A stretch of DNA of 64,000 bases from Vibrio fluminensis (GCF_015278125.1 NZ_JADILO010000003.1:146784-210783), one strand, 5' to 3'. Counted from the first letter of the stretch, positions 44,715 through 54,481 are shown. Notes: generated by a model from the sequence alone, not told the origin. A program made the numbers and translations.

Positions 44715-44740
44715 TCAATGAATTAACGTTGGAGATGTAT

Positions 44741-45232
44741 ATGGAAATTATCGTGCGACCTACCCTAATATCAGATGCCCAAGCATTAGCAGAGCTGTAT
44801 GCTCAACCCAAAGCGCACCGCGAGACTCTCCAACTGCCAAAACCGAGTACCGCGATGTGGCAAAAACGCTTAGAGAATATACCTGAACACGTATACAGCT
44901 TTGTTGCCGAAGTCGATGGGCAAGTCGTCGGTAACATTGGTTTTGAGCATCTTCAGCGACCAAGGCTCAATCACTGCGGCAGCTTTGGCTTGGGCGTACA
45001 CGACGATTTCCATGGTTTGGGTATTGCCAGTAAGCTAATCGAGACCGTACTCGATCTAGCCGACAACTGGCTGCAAATTAAACGCGTTCAAATCGAGGTC
45101 AATATCGATAATCACGCTGCTATCGCCTGCTATAAGAAATTTGGTTTTGTGGTTGAAGGTGAAGCGGAGTGTTCCGTATTTCGCGCGGGTGAGTACGTAA
45201 ATACTTACTATATGGCGCGTATCAAACGCTAA
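44741..45232 (+). CDS. GNAT N-acetyltransferase (YhhY-like)
   Basis: About 163 residues with the GNAT fold: acetyl-CoA binding loop GVHDDFHGLGIASKLIETVLD (Q/R-x-x-G-x-G/A variant H-GLGIA) and the C-terminal IEVNIDNHAAIACYKKFGF. It resembles YhhY, which acetylates amino acids or peptide antibiotics. ATG 44741 with GGAG six bases before it is favoured over ATG 44735. The gene is bracketed by copies of a MITE-like repeat, 26 bases upstream and seven bases downstream. Confidence 0.85.
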   Translation: MEIIVRPTLISDAQALAELYAQPKAHRETLQLPKPSTAMWQKRLENIPEHVYSFVAEVDGQVVGNIGFEHLQRPRLNHCGSFGLGVHDDFHGLGIASKLIETVLDLADNWLQIKRVQIEVNIDNHAAIACYKKFGFVVEGEAECSVFRAGEYVNTYYMARIKR

Positions 45233-45239
45233 TACGCTT

Positions 45240-45506
45240 TATACCCAAGTAACCTCAAGGTGCTTGGTTCAGCGAGAATGCCTTGGTTGGCAGACAAGGC
45301 AACGAGTTGAAGATCTAGTAGTGCTAAATCAAAAATCGTTAACGAAGTATGCAAGCCAAGGCAACTCGCCCTTCGGGAGCGTGTTATTCCTACGACTTCG
45401 GCGTCAAACGACTTGGAAATAGTACACTATTTCACTGCGGCGTTTTCCTTGAACTCAAATCAATAACAACGCTCTGAATCCTGCATCTTGAAGTCACTTG
45501 GGTATA
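45240..45506. mobile_element. MITE-like non-autonomous element, 267 bases
   Basis: The ends are an 11-base perfect inverted repeat, TATACCCAAGT (45240-45250) and ACTTGGGTATA (45496-45506), and the homology continues inward with mismatches for about 30 bases (CAAG-TGC...TTCAG). The interior has no open reading frame. Two shortened copies occur in the window (23824-23856 and 44664-44714), and such repeats are common between Vibrio genes. A TA duplication at the ends is possible. Confidence 0.8.
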
Positions 45507-45580
45507 TACAATACGATGAGGGCATAGTGCGACTAAAAACCACTATGTCCTCCCAGCTCTAAGCTCTAAACTCTCGAATC

Positions 45581-45871
45581 TTATCCGCAATTCTCAGCCC
45601 TGAGGTGCTGCCATTGAGAGTTTCTTTCTAAATAGCTAACGACGAAACTACACTCAGGAATAACTTTTCCTCCTCGAGTTTCAATTTCATTTAATACAGC
45701 CTCCATCATTACTTTTCCGTAACCTTTACCTTGTAAAACTTCTGGCACTTTCGTTGATGTAATAATAAAAACTGAATCTTGTAACTCAAACTTGGCGATA
45801 GCAAATAAGTCATTTTCGAGAAAAACTCGAAATTCCTGTTTTGTTTCATCAAATGTAACAACACACATCAC
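45581..45871 (-). CDS. Small GNAT-like acetyltransferase (YjdJ/NATD1 type)
   Basis: 96 residues, shorter than classical GNATs, with the family motif VPEVLQGKGYGKVMMEAVLNEIETRGGKVIP, i.e. Q-x-K-G-x-G-K for CoA binding, then CSFVVSYLERN. The substrate is unknown. It lies convergent to the MITE and its start is near 45871. Confidence 0.8.
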   Translation of the reverse strand: MMCVVTFDETKQEFRVFLENDLFAIAKFELQDSVFIITSTKVPEVLQGKGYGKVMMEAVLNEIETRGGKVIPECSFVVSYLERNSQWQHLRAENCG

Positions 45872-46022
45872 TCTTTCCTACTAGTTCCTAACCATATAGA
45901 CATATATAACAATTCTTATTTGACTCTTGGTCAAGCGTAAATAAAATTACTCTAAGTTCCCCTTAACTATATAGCTAGATAGTCTAAAAATACTATATAT
46001 AAAATGAGACAATGGTGGCGCA

Positions 46023-46763
46023 ATGAATACCCTTAAAGGGACTACCACAGGAGCATCCGTGCGACAAACTAGGCTTGAAGAACGATCACAAAAAACCATA
46101 AAAAGTGTTGATGGGCTAGCGATGCTCGAGCACGGTCATGAGTTAAGCATTGGTATTGTCACACCAGTTGGAACCAGTTTTCGTACCGCAACAAACTTAA
46201 TTGGCACACATTCTAATCAAATGATCTTAGTCGAATTGCCTAAAATCAATGATGATAAGCTGCAAGCATTTTTCCAAGAAGGATTCTGGGCAACCCTTAA
46301 AACGATCTCTCCTCGAGGAGAAGGCGCCATCGTGACTTTCCGTAGTCAAATTCTGCATGTGATTCGAACGCCTATCGCAATGGTTGCGATGTCTATCCCG
46401 CAAACCATGCAAACCATCGCGCTAAGAGATGAGCCTCGTTACGAAGTGGACCTTTTCGCGAAAGCGCACAGTACCAACCATCGTATTGACTGCGATATTA
46501 AAGATCTTTCTAAGAGCGGTTGTTTGTATCTGACATCATCTTTAAGCAGACCATTTACGGTTGGCGAAGCTATTGAATTACACTTAGCTCAAAAAACGCC
46601 TGACGGGCAGTCCTTTGGCCCGCTGACTGGTCAAATCTGTAATGTTAAGCAAGCATCACAAAAACGAAAATATGGCGTCATGTTTGACGATGATGGCAAA
46701 AAAATCGCTAAGTCTTTATTAGCTAAATTAAAATTCGATGGAAGTAAACTGTCCCTTCAGTGA
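46023..46763 (+). CDS. plzD: PilZ-domain c-di-GMP receptor
   Basis: 246 residues: an N-terminal YcgR-N/PilZN-like domain (about 30-125) and a C-terminal PilZ domain (about 130-240). The c-di-GMP binding residues are in place: R135-x-x-x-R139 (RDEPR) and D161-x-S163-x-x-G166. This agrees with PlzD (VCA0042) of V. cholerae, whose structure with c-di-GMP is known. The start ATG lies in a compact promoter region after the small GNAT gene. Function: c-di-GMP-dependent control of motility or virulence traits. Confidence 0.9.
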   Translation: MNTLKGTTTGASVRQTRLEERSQKTIKSVDGLAMLEHGHELSIGIVTPVGTSFRTATNLIGTHSNQMILVELPKINDDKLQAFFQEGFWATLKTISPRGEGAIVTFRSQILHVIRTPIAMVAMSIPQTMQTIALRDEPRYEVDLFAKAHSTNHRIDCDIKDLSKSGCLYLTSSLSRPFTVGEAIELHLAQKTPDGQSFGPLTGQICNVKQASQKRKYGVMFDDDGKKIAKSLLAKLKFDGSKLSLQ

Positions 46764-46874
46764 AAGGTTACGAGATAAATTTCTCAATTTGTAGTCAGTT
46801 TACCGCCCTATTTTCATACTTTTTTGACATCAACATCGGTATACTCAGCCCATCTTATCTTTCAGCTAGTTAAC

Positions 46875-47792
46875 ATGAATTACTTAAGTACATTTTTGAA
46901 AGGCATCGCCATGGGTGCCGCTGACGTTGTTCCTGGGGTATCCGGCGGTACAATTGCATTCATAACTGGTATCTACGATACCCTTTTAGAAAGTATTCGC
47001 CGTATCAACCCAAGCCTACTTGGTATATGGAAGCGCGAAGGTTTCAAAGCAGCATTCAATCATATCAATGGCTTCTTCTTGATTGCTCTATTTGGTGGTG
47101 TGTTTACCAGTATCGCAACACTAGCCAAGCTGATTTCTTGGTTATTGGTTACCCATCCCATTCCTATTTGGTCATTCTTCTTTGGCTTAATTCTGGTTTC
47201 CGTGTTTCACATCCTTAAACAAGTGGAACAAAAGACCATTAGCCGTTGGGTATTTTTATTGCTAGGTGTTGTATTCGCCTACTGCATTACAATTCTCAAG
47301 CCACTGCATATGGAACCAACCAGCATCAATATTTTGATTGCAGGTGCAATCGCCATCTGTGCAATGATTTTACCGGGCATTTCAGGCAGTTTTATTTTGC
47401 TCTTGATCGGTATGTATACGCCGGTACTTGCAGCGGTAAAATCATTTGATATCGCGATTCTCGCGCTATTCTTAACAGGTTGCGTACTAGGTTTATTGAG
47501 CTTTTCTCACGTACTTTCATGGCTGCTTAATCGCTTCAGAGACACCACACTGATGTTCTTAACTGGCCTAATGATTGGCACACTACCAAAGATTTGGCCT
47601 TGGAAAGAAACCATTACGTGGCGAACAAACTCAAAAGGTGAAGAAGTGCCTCTAATTCAACACAACCTTTCTCCGTTTGAGTTTGAGCACATGTTTAATC
47701 AACCTTCTCAACTTGGTATCGCAGTGGTAATGATGCTAGCAGCCATTGCTTTAGTACTAGGTTTGGAGAAATATGCAGAGCGTACACGCTAA
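46875..47792 (+). CDS. popT: DUF368 polyprenyl-phosphate translocase PopT
   Basis: About 305 residues with eight or nine helices and the two inverted DUF368 motifs, VVPGVSGGTIAFITGIYD and MILPGISGSFILLLIGMY. DUF368 proteins were shown to recycle undecaprenyl phosphate across the membrane; the V. cholerae protein VCA0040 is PopT. ATG 46875 is preferred to an upstream in-frame ATG without a ribosome site. In V. cholerae the gene lies near the PilZ gene too. Confidence 0.9.
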   Translation: MNYLSTFLKGIAMGAADVVPGVSGGTIAFITGIYDTLLESIRRINPSLLGIWKREGFKAAFNHINGFFLIALFGGVFTSIATLAKLISWLLVTHPIPIWSFFFGLILVSVFHILKQVEQKTISRWVFLLLGVVFAYCITILKPLHMEPTSINILIAGAIAICAMILPGISGSFILLLIGMYTPVLAAVKSFDIAILALFLTGCVLGLLSFSHVLSWLLNRFRDTTLMFLTGLMIGTLPKIWPWKETITWRTNSKGEEVPLIQHNLSPFEFEHMFNQPSQLGIAVVMMLAAIALVLGLEKYAERTR

Positions 47793-47835
47793 CTCAAAGA
47801 GTTGTTAGACAAGTCCTCACTGAATAGATATAGCA

Positions 47836-47866
47836 AGCCCCGCCAGAAATGATCGGGGCTTTATTT
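47836..47866 (+). terminator. Terminator of popT
   Basis: AGCCCCG pairs with CGGGGCT, followed by TTATTTT. Confidence 0.83.
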
Positions 47867-47894
47867 TGTCTCTCGCTTATTGGCTATCGTATAA

Positions 47895-48878
47895 CTATAG
47901 ATACTTACTGCGGGCAGGCAAGAACACCTCACCCAGCATACAACGTACGCTACCACCGCCAACCGTTTCGATTGTTGTCACATCCAACGGCAACAAACGT
48001 CCATGGCTCGCTAACTGATTAAGCTGTGCTTGAGTAAACGTATTGTAGGCGGTTTGCGACATGGCAATCACCTTCTCACCATTGACGGATTCCAACTGCA
48101 ACACATTGCCGCACATTGCGTTCATCTGTTCTAGCGAAATAGAGATGATCTGTTTATCTTTCGCTAACGACTTAAGTACAAAAGTGCGTTCATATTGCGG
48201 AATGATCTCATCGCAAATGACACAGAAGCGCTCCCCAATCGCCAGCATTACATTGGTATGATAGATAGGTTTTCCTGAAGGTAAAACCGTTTGGAAAGAG
48301 ACCACTCTTGAATAGCCCGCTTGTTGTGCAAACTGCTCAAGCACATCGCGATCACATCGCTGAGAGAGCGCTGCGTAGACAGTGTCGTTGATATGATCGA
48401 AGATCATTACGCCGGTACTCTCTAAATACGCTTCGCGGGCAACATGATCTTCAAACGAGTAAACCGCATCGACATGACGACCTGACATCTCTAGAGTCTC
48501 ACGCAATTCAGACACACGGACTTCGCGACGACGATTCTCACAAGCCATTGGGAAAATATACAACTCCCCTTGCGGCGTAGTACTGAACCAATTGTTTGGG
48601 AACACCGCATCTGGTGTAGGAAGCTCACCACGCGAGTAATCCAAAACAACGACTTGTATCCCAGCGCTGCGCAATTGCATAACCATGCTATCGAACTCTT
48701 CCATCACTCGCTGTTGCAATTGAGGAATATCGAGAGTGGTACCTTGCTGAAACTCGTTATCTTTAGCGGTTTCTGGATTAAAGCCAAATTCTTTTGGCGG
48801 CACCATTACCACACAGTTAGCAGTATGTTTTTTTAGGGTTGGATTAGTTAAATCTTCCAGGGTTTGCTTTTGTAACAT
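47895..48878 (-). CDS. CtlX-like citrulline/arginine-deiminase-family hydrolase
   Basis: About 327 residues of the guanidino-group modifying (pentein) fold. Motifs include MVPPKEFGFNPETAKDN near the start, DAVFPNNWFS, the Glu in FDHINDTVYAALSQR region, and the C-terminal GGGSVRCMLGEVFLP with the nucleophile Cys (about residue 313). It matches CtlX, proposed to hydrolyse citrulline, though dimethylarginine-type substrates are possible. ATG at 48878 has GGAG upstream and is preferred over ATG 48893. Convergent to popT. Confidence 0.85.
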   Translation of the reverse strand: MLQKQTLEDLTNPTLKKHTANCVVMVPPKEFGFNPETAKDNEFQQGTTLDIPQLQQRVMEEFDSMVMQLRSAGIQVVVLDYSRGELPTPDAVFPNNWFSTTPQGELYIFPMACENRRREVRVSELRETLEMSGRHVDAVYSFEDHVAREAYLESTGVMIFDHINDTVYAALSQRCDRDVLEQFAQQAGYSRVVSFQTVLPSGKPIYHTNVMLAIGERFCVICDEIIPQYERTFVLKSLAKDKQIISISLEQMNAMCGNVLQLESVNGEKVIAMSQTAYNTFTQAQLNQLASHGRLLPLDVTTIETVGGGSVRCMLGEVFLPARSKYL

Positions 48879-49204
48879 CTTTACAAACTCCATTTGCTTT
48901 AATTATTAGTCGATTGTAATTGCAACGCTAACAAAAAATTTACTGAGTTTTAAGTAAATTAGATGGTAAAAAAGGGATCCCATCGGCAAATACGAGATAA
49001 AGCAGCAATATTTACTGCCATCCATACGATAAAGATAAATTGGAAGGAGATTTGAAAAATAACCAATCAGTTTCGGTTACAATTTCATATGCAAAACGAT
49101 AACATAGGAAACAATATTCAAATCCCCTCATATTAGGCGGACTTGGACTTTGCGCAGCCACTTAGCACCTTTGCCCATCCCTTCGCTGCGCCTTAGGACG
49201 ATGT
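48879..49204. other. Intergenic region between ctlX-like gene and ABC exporter
   Basis: 326 bases, divergent promoters. I see AT-rich sequence and no clear operator, terminator or RNA. The ABC gene has AGGA seven bases before its start. Confidence 0.5.
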
Positions 49205-51043
49205 ATGTTTAAGAAATTTGAAGGTTTCACCAAACCTTTCCCAGCTCAAGAGCCGGAACAACCCCCTCAGGGAATCCTTGCCTTCTGTCGTTATTACACC
49301 CGCGGCTTCGAAATCCCACTGATTATCATGTCGATCATGGCGACGATTGTGGCTATCGTTGAGGTGACTCTGTTTGGCGCAATGGGCAATCTGGTTGATT
49401 GGTTAGCAAACAGTAACCCAGAGACCTTTTGGCAAGAGAACCAAGCGGATCTAATTTTCTATGGCGTCCTGCTTTTAGTTGTCATGCCAGTATTGGTGGT
49501 TGGCTACTCACTGCTGATCCACCAAACTCTACTGGGTAATTACCCTATGTCGATCCGTTGGTTGGCACACCGTTACTTACTCAAACAAAGCGTAAATTTC
49601 TATCAAGACGACTTTGCAGGCCGTGTTGCGACGAAAGTGATGCAAACCTCACTTGCGGTGCGTGAAACCGTCATGAAAAGCATGGATGTCTTTGTCTACG
49701 TATCCGTTTACTTTACCAGCATGATTGTCTTGCTCGCTCAAGCTGACTGGCGCTTAATGATTCCGATGCTAGTTTGGCTTGCCGCTTATATTGGTATTCA
49801 GATTTACTTTGTACCTAAATTGAAAAAAGTAGCGACGGAACAAGCAGATGCACGTTCAACCATGACCGGACGTATCGTCGATAGCTACACCAATATTTCA
49901 ACCGTTAAACTATTCTCTCACAGCGATCGCGAAACCGAATACGCAGAAGAAGGTATGCAAGGTTTTCTAAAAACGGTTTACCGCCAAATGCGTTTAGTGA
50001 CCGGTTTTGATGTTGCAGTAGAAATCACCAACTATCTATTGGTATTTTCTATCAGCGCCCTGTCTATTTACCTATGGATGGACAACGCCATCAGTATTGG
50101 TGCAATCGCGATTGCAATCAGTCTCGCGCTGCGCATCAACGGCATGTCGATGTGGATCATGTGGGAAGTCGGCGCGCTATTCGAAAATATGGGTACTGTC
50201 GTGGATGGAATGAAAACCCTATCAAAACCAATTGATATCAAAGATCAACCAAACGCGAAGCCACTCACCGTGAATCAAGGTGGGATTGAATTTGACAACG
50301 TTAGCTTCCACTACGGCGATAAAACCAAAGGCGTTATCAACAATCTTAATCTCAACATTAAGCCGGGTGAGAAAGTAGGGTTAGTCGGTCGTTCTGGTGC
50401 AGGAAAATCAACGCTAGTGAACTTGCTTTTGCGCTTCCACGATGTCGAAGAGGGTCAAATTAAGATTGATGGACAGGTGATTTCTGATGTAACCCAAGAT
50501 TCGCTGCGTGGCAGTATTGGTATGGTGACACAAGACACATCTTTGCTGCATCGCTCAATTCGCGAAAACATTCTTTATGGTAGACCCGATGCCAGTGAAG
50601 ATGACCTAATCCGTGCCACTACCCAAGCTCATGCCCATGACTTTATTCAAACACTCAACGACCCATTTGGTAATGTTGGCTATGATGCGCAAGTGGGTGA
50701 ACGTGGGGTAAAACTCTCCGGTGGTCAACGTCAACGTATCGCTATCTCGCGTGTACTGTTAAAAGACGCACCACTGCTAGTACTGGATGAAGCCACTTCA
50801 GCACTAGATTCAGAAGTTGAAGCGGCGATACAAGAAAGCCTAAATGAATTGATGGAAGGTAAAACGGTAATCGCCATCGCTCACCGTCTATCCACGATTG
50901 CCGCGATGGATCGTTTAATTGTGCTCGATCAAGGGCAAATTGTTGAGCAAGGTACTCATCAAGAGCTACTGCAAAACCAAGGTATCTATGCTCAGCTCTG
51001 GGCGCACCAGACGGGTGGATTCCTTGGTGACGAGGATCAATAG
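49205..51043 (+). CDS. ABC exporter with fused membrane and ATPase domains
   Basis: 612 residues: six transmembrane helices (about residues 25-325) and an ABC domain with Walker A GRSGAGKST (about 398-406), signature LSGGQRQRIA, Walker B LLVLDEATS and the switch in AHRLST. It functions as a homodimer of the MsbA/multidrug type. The substrate cannot be told from sequence. The gene is alone, with a terminator 38 bases past its stop. Confidence 0.9.
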   Translation: MFKKFEGFTKPFPAQEPEQPPQGILAFCRYYTRGFEIPLIIMSIMATIVAIVEVTLFGAMGNLVDWLANSNPETFWQENQADLIFYGVLLLVVMPVLVVGYSLLIHQTLLGNYPMSIRWLAHRYLLKQSVNFYQDDFAGRVATKVMQTSLAVRETVMKSMDVFVYVSVYFTSMIVLLAQADWRLMIPMLVWLAAYIGIQIYFVPKLKKVATEQADARSTMTGRIVDSYTNISTVKLFSHSDRETEYAEEGMQGFLKTVYRQMRLVTGFDVAVEITNYLLVFSISALSIYLWMDNAISIGAIAIAISLALRINGMSMWIMWEVGALFENMGTVVDGMKTLSKPIDIKDQPNAKPLTVNQGGIEFDNVSFHYGDKTKGVINNLNLNIKPGEKVGLVGRSGAGKSTLVNLLLRFHDVEEGQIKIDGQVISDVTQDSLRGSIGMVTQDTSLLHRSIRENILYGRPDASEDDLIRATTQAHAHDFIQTLNDPFGNVGYDAQVGERGVKLSGGQRQRIAISRVLLKDAPLLVLDEATSALDSEVEAAIQESLNELMEGKTVIAIAHRLSTIAAMDRLIVLDQGQIVEQGTHQELLQNQGIYAQLWAHQTGGFLGDEDQ

Positions 51044-51080
51044 CCGCCCTGCACGAACTCTGCTGTAGTCTAAGATCATT

Positions 51081-51106
51081 AAGCCCTCTGAAAATGAGGG
51101 CTTTTT
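51081..51106 (+). terminator. Terminator of the ABC exporter gene
   Basis: AAGCCCTC pairs with GAGGGCTT, followed by TTT. Confidence 0.8.
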
Positions 51107-51157
51107 GCTATCATCACTCTTCGCTATACTCCCCCGCATCAAGAATTACCTGTTGTT

Positions 51158-51865
51158 ATGATGAACAAGAGCTTACTGACTAATATTATTGCGCTTGCCC
51201 TATTGGCTGGCGGACACTTATACGATAACCAACTGGCCTATTACGCTGGTCTATTTGCCTTTTCAGGGGCAATTACCAACTGGTTAGCGATTCACATGTT
51301 GTTTGAAAAAGTGCCGGGGTTGTATGGCTCAGGCGTTATTCCTGCACGCTTTGAAGAATTTAAACTCGCAATTAAGAACTTAATGATGGAGCAGTTCTTC
51401 AATGAAACCAACATCGACAAGTTCCTTAGCAGTGAAATGGCCTCAGGCAAAACACTTAACCTTGAACCCGTCATTGCCAAAGTGGATCTAAACCCTGCAT
51501 TTGATTCGTTAGTAGAGGTAATTGAACAGTCATCGTTTGGTGGCATGCTCGCCATGCTAGGTGGTGCTGAAGCCTTGCAGCCGATGAAGCAGCCGTTTAT
51601 TGAAAAGATGCAACAATCTATTATTGAAATCAGCCAAAGCGACAATGTTAAAGAAGCGTTGAAAGAGCAATTAGAAGCGCCAGCTATGATGGATGAGATA
51701 AAAACCAATATCGAAAACATCATCGATCAACGACTGAGTGAGCTGACACCAAAATTGGTCAAAGAGATGGTGCAAAAAATGATCAAGGAACACCTAGGCT
51801 GGCTCGTGGTTTGGGGCGGCGTGTTTGGTGGTGTGATTGGTGTGATTTCATCGTTTATCGCTTGA
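51158..51865 (+). CDS. DUF445-family membrane protein
   Basis: 235 residues: one N-terminal hydrophobic stretch (about 5-35), GAITNWLAIHMLFEKVPGLYGSGVIP typical of DUF445, a helical soluble middle part and a C-terminal transmembrane helix. Two ATGs stand side by side (51158 and 51161). The family function is unknown. Confidence 0.83.
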   Translation: MMNKSLLTNIIALALLAGGHLYDNQLAYYAGLFAFSGAITNWLAIHMLFEKVPGLYGSGVIPARFEEFKLAIKNLMMEQFFNETNIDKFLSSEMASGKTLNLEPVIAKVDLNPAFDSLVEVIEQSSFGGMLAMLGGAEALQPMKQPFIEKMQQSIIEISQSDNVKEALKEQLEAPAMMDEIKTNIENIIDQRLSELTPKLVKEMVQKMIKEHLGWLVVWGGVFGGVIGVISSFIA

Positions 51866-51888
51866 TCTATTTACCTCACCACCAAAAC

Positions 51889-51913
51889 AAAGGCGAACCA
51901 TATGTTCGCCTTT
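51889..51913. terminator. Bidirectional terminator between DUF445 and the Lrp-type gene
   Basis: AAAGGCGAAC - CATAT - GTTCGCCTTT between convergent genes. Confidence 0.83.
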
Positions 51914-51940
51914 GTTATATCAAACACTTTAATTGAGAGG

Positions 51941-52408
51941 CTAGAGCAGATCAGCACTCACACCATTGCTCGCTTTATGCTCTTCAATGACAACTTCGCT
52001 GCGAGATTGAATGACTCCAGGCAGACTACCCAACTTCTTCGACATAAAGCTTTGATACTCTTTCATGCTCTTAACGCGCACTTTAATCATAGTGTCGAAG
52101 TCGCCGGAAAGTGAATAGCACTCTTCCACCTCAGGCAACTCACCCACTGCTTGGGCAAATTTTTCAAAGACTGAAAAACACGTTTGATCGAGTCGGATAT
52201 GAATGAAGACTTGGACATCAAAACCTAACTTTTCAGGGTTAAGCTCCGCGTGATATCCCTTAATATAACTTTCTTTCTCTAAACGCTTAACGCGGTCAGA
52301 ACAAGGGGAAGTGGTTAGGTTAACTCGTTTGGCGAGTTCTACAATAGGCAACCGTCCGTGCGCTTTAAGAATACGTAGTATCTCGCGATCAATTCTATCT
52401 AATTCCAT
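51941..52408 (-). CDS. Lrp/AsnC-family transcriptional regulator
   Basis: 155 residues: N-terminal HTH (about 4-60, DREILRILKAHGRLPIVELAKRVNLTTSPCSDRVKRLE) and C-terminal RAM amino-acid-binding domain (about 65-145). It lies a little over a kilobase downstream of the proline operon and may sense an amino acid, but whether it controls putA/putP is not shown: an AraC regulator lies much closer to putA. Confidence 0.88.
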   Translation of the reverse strand: MELDRIDREILRILKAHGRLPIVELAKRVNLTTSPCSDRVKRLEKESYIKGYHAELNPEKLGFDVQVFIHIRLDQTCFSVFEKFAQAVGELPEVEECYSLSGDFDTMIKVRVKSMKEYQSFMSKKLGSLPGVIQSRSEVVIEEHKASNGVSADLL

Positions 52409-52505
52409 GATATACCGCTTAAATTCAATTCAGATAATGAAACATTACTGAAACAATTTAATCACATGTTATCAGATTTTAAAAACGCAGTTCGGTAAGA
52501 ATTTG

Positions 52506-52733
52506 TTAAGCTACCTTCATGTTTGGAATTGAGGTTGGCTCTGGTGCATTATGCTGATTACACGCTCGGCAAAAATATTGCTTTTCCATTTTAACGTAAT
52601 GATCGCCTTGAACAACCGTTGAGAAAAAACACGCAAGTGTGCCAATTAACGAAGCATCCGCCTGCTCACATCGTTTTAAAATAACCTTGTGAGTGGTCTT
52701 TTTGTTGCAGCAGTTGCAGTACACTTGTGTCAT
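52506..52733 (-). CDS. Small cysteine-rich zinc-ribbon-like protein
   Basis: 75 residues with two cysteine pairs, C-x-C-C at residues 6-9 and C-R-A-C at about 55-58, which form a likely zinc ribbon, and one or two further cysteines. GAGGA precedes the ATG. The function is unknown; such proteins often accompany transcription or RNA processes, but no context supports this. Confidence 0.7.
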   Translation of the reverse strand: MTQVYCNCCNKKTTHKVILKRCEQADASLIGTLACFFSTVVQGDHYVKMEKQYFCRACNQHNAPEPTSIPNMKVA

Positions 52734-52849
52734 TTTTCCATCCTCTGGTATTCAATCGCCTATGGAATTGACTCTTTTATAAGCTGTCAGTTCCGTTGTT
52801 TGAAATAAAATAAACAAAAGTGTGATGTAGAGTGGATATATGGTTGGAA

Positions 52850-52876
52850 AAACAGAAAAGCCCTGCTAGCAGGGCT
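52850..52876 (-). terminator. Terminator of the put operon
   Basis: A perfect palindrome AGCCCTGCTAGCAGGGCT; on the minus strand TTTTCTGTTTTT follows. It lies 75 bases past the putP stop. Confidence 0.85.
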
Positions 52877-52950
52877 GAACTATTTCGCAATAACTAATGA
52901 GTAGTTAATCAACAGCCGTAACTCACCATTTCGCTGCGGCTGTCGTCAAA

Positions 52951-54441
52951 TTAATCGAGCTCAATCAATTGCTTTTCGAATTTTTGGTGCTGAGCTTTTA
53001 CCGTCTCGTCGGGTTCAGCAGTTGCCAAACTAACACCGATGATTGCCAGCGTTGAGAAAATGATTCCCGGAACAATTTCATACATATCGAACAAGCCGCC
53101 CGACAGTTGTTTCCAGACAACAATCGTTACACCGCCAACAATAATACCAGCCAGAGCGCCATTGCGGTTCATACGAGACCAGTACAGGCTAAGAATCATT
53201 GCCGGACCAAACGCCGCACCAAAACCAGCCCAAGCGTAAGAAACCAAACCAAGAACTGTACTGTCTGGCGTCATTGCAAGAATCAGCGCGACAACTGAAA
53301 TAGCGACAACCGCAATACGGCCAACCATAACAATTTCATCTGAACTTGCATCTTTCTTAATCACTTGTTTGTAGAAATCTTCTGCCAACGCTGAAGAAGA
53401 AACCAATAATTGCGAGTCCGCAGTACTCATGATTGCCGCTAAAATCGCGGCTAATAGAATACCAGCGATAACTGGATGGAACATAGAGTTCACCAGTAAC
53501 ATAAAGATTTTTTCACCATCGTCTAATGATAAGCTACCCGTACTTTGCACATAGATTAAGCCCACAAGACCTACCATCATCGCGCCAGCCATTGATAGCG
53601 CAGTCCAAATCACCGCGATGCGTCGTGCTGTAGTCAGATCTTTATTACTACGTGTCGCTTTAAAACGAGCCAGGATATGCGGCTGACCAAAGTAACCTAA
53701 ACCCCAAGCCGCTAAAGATATAATCGCGATAGCGGACAATGGTTGACCTTTTGAGTCATTCCACAAAGTCAACAGTTCTGGGTTGATCTCTTCCAATTGG
53801 TTAGCGACGTCACCAAAACCACCTTGCATCGTCGCGATAGGCACGATCAATAGCGCCGCAGACATCAGTAGACCTTGCACTAAGTCAGTCCAAGATACCG
53901 CCAAGAAACCACCGAATAGCGTGTATGAAACTACACAAACTGTACCAATAATTACCGCTGTCGAGTAATCAAGACCGAATACTGTCTCAAATAACTTACC
54001 GCCCGCAACCAAACCTGAACTGGTGTAGAAAAGGAAGAATAGCAAAATGAAGAACGCAGAAATGGTTTGGATCATTTTTGATTTGTCGTTAAAACGACGA
54101 GCAAAGAACTCCGGAATCGTTAGAGAATCCGTCGTAATGCTATAAGTACGTAGACGTTTCGCGCTGATTAGCCAGTTCGCCCATGTACCCAATAGTAAAC
54201 CACCAGCAAGCCAGAAGGCTTCAATACCAGCAGCATAAGCGTAACCCGGCAGACCCAAAAGTAACCAACCACTCATATCTGACGCACCTGCAGAAAGTGC
54301 CGCTGGCCAAGGTCCTAATGAGCGACCACCAAGAAAGTAGTCCGTGGAGCTTTTGGTTCGTTGATAAGCAATCACACCAATCGCTAACATTAAGATTAAG
54401 TAAGCGATAAATGTGGTTGTAATAGCAAAGCTATTTTCCAT
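52951..54441 (-). CDS. putP: Sodium:proline symporter
   Basis: About 496 residues, thirteen helices, of the SSS family. GGRSLGPWPAALSAGASDMSGWLLLGLPG near residue 40 carries the sodium/substrate region of PutP, and ILARFKATRSNKDLTTARRIAVIW is also typical. It imports proline for PutA. ATG 54441 with AGAGGA eight bases before it is chosen over the in-frame GTG 54495. A short ORF with a strong ribosome site overlaps the start (see leader ORF). Confidence 0.93.
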   Translation of the reverse strand: MENSFAITTTFIAYLILMLAIGVIAYQRTKSSTDYFLGGRSLGPWPAALSAGASDMSGWLLLGLPGYAYAAGIEAFWLAGGLLLGTWANWLISAKRLRTYSITTDSLTIPEFFARRFNDKSKMIQTISAFFILLFFLFYTSSGLVAGGKLFETVFGLDYSTAVIIGTVCVVSYTLFGGFLAVSWTDLVQGLLMSAALLIVPIATMQGGFGDVANQLEEINPELLTLWNDSKGQPLSAIAIISLAAWGLGYFGQPHILARFKATRSNKDLTTARRIAVIWTALSMAGAMMVGLVGLIYVQSTGSLSLDDGEKIFMLLVNSMFHPVIAGILLAAILAAIMSTADSQLLVSSSALAEDFYKQVIKKDASSDEIVMVGRIAVVAISVVALILAMTPDSTVLGLVSYAWAGFGAAFGPAMILSLYWSRMNRNGALAGIIVGGVTIVVWKQLSGGLFDMYEIVPGIIFSTLAIIGVSLATAEPDETVKAQHQKFEKQLIELD

Positions 54442-54481
54442 TCGATTTTCCTCTTTTATTCGAATATCCAATAACAGACAT
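54431..54481 (-). CDS. Putative 16-residue leader peptide overlapping the putP start
   Basis: On the minus strand AAGGAGGAC is followed directly by ATG (54481) and a 16-codon frame, basic (NKRGKSNGK at the end), whose TAG (54431-54433) lies inside the first codons of putP. The ribosome site is strong though close to the ATG. Overlap with the putP start suggests translational coupling. There is no homologue known to me. Confidence 0.45.
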   Translation of the reverse strand: MSVIGYSNKRGKSNGK

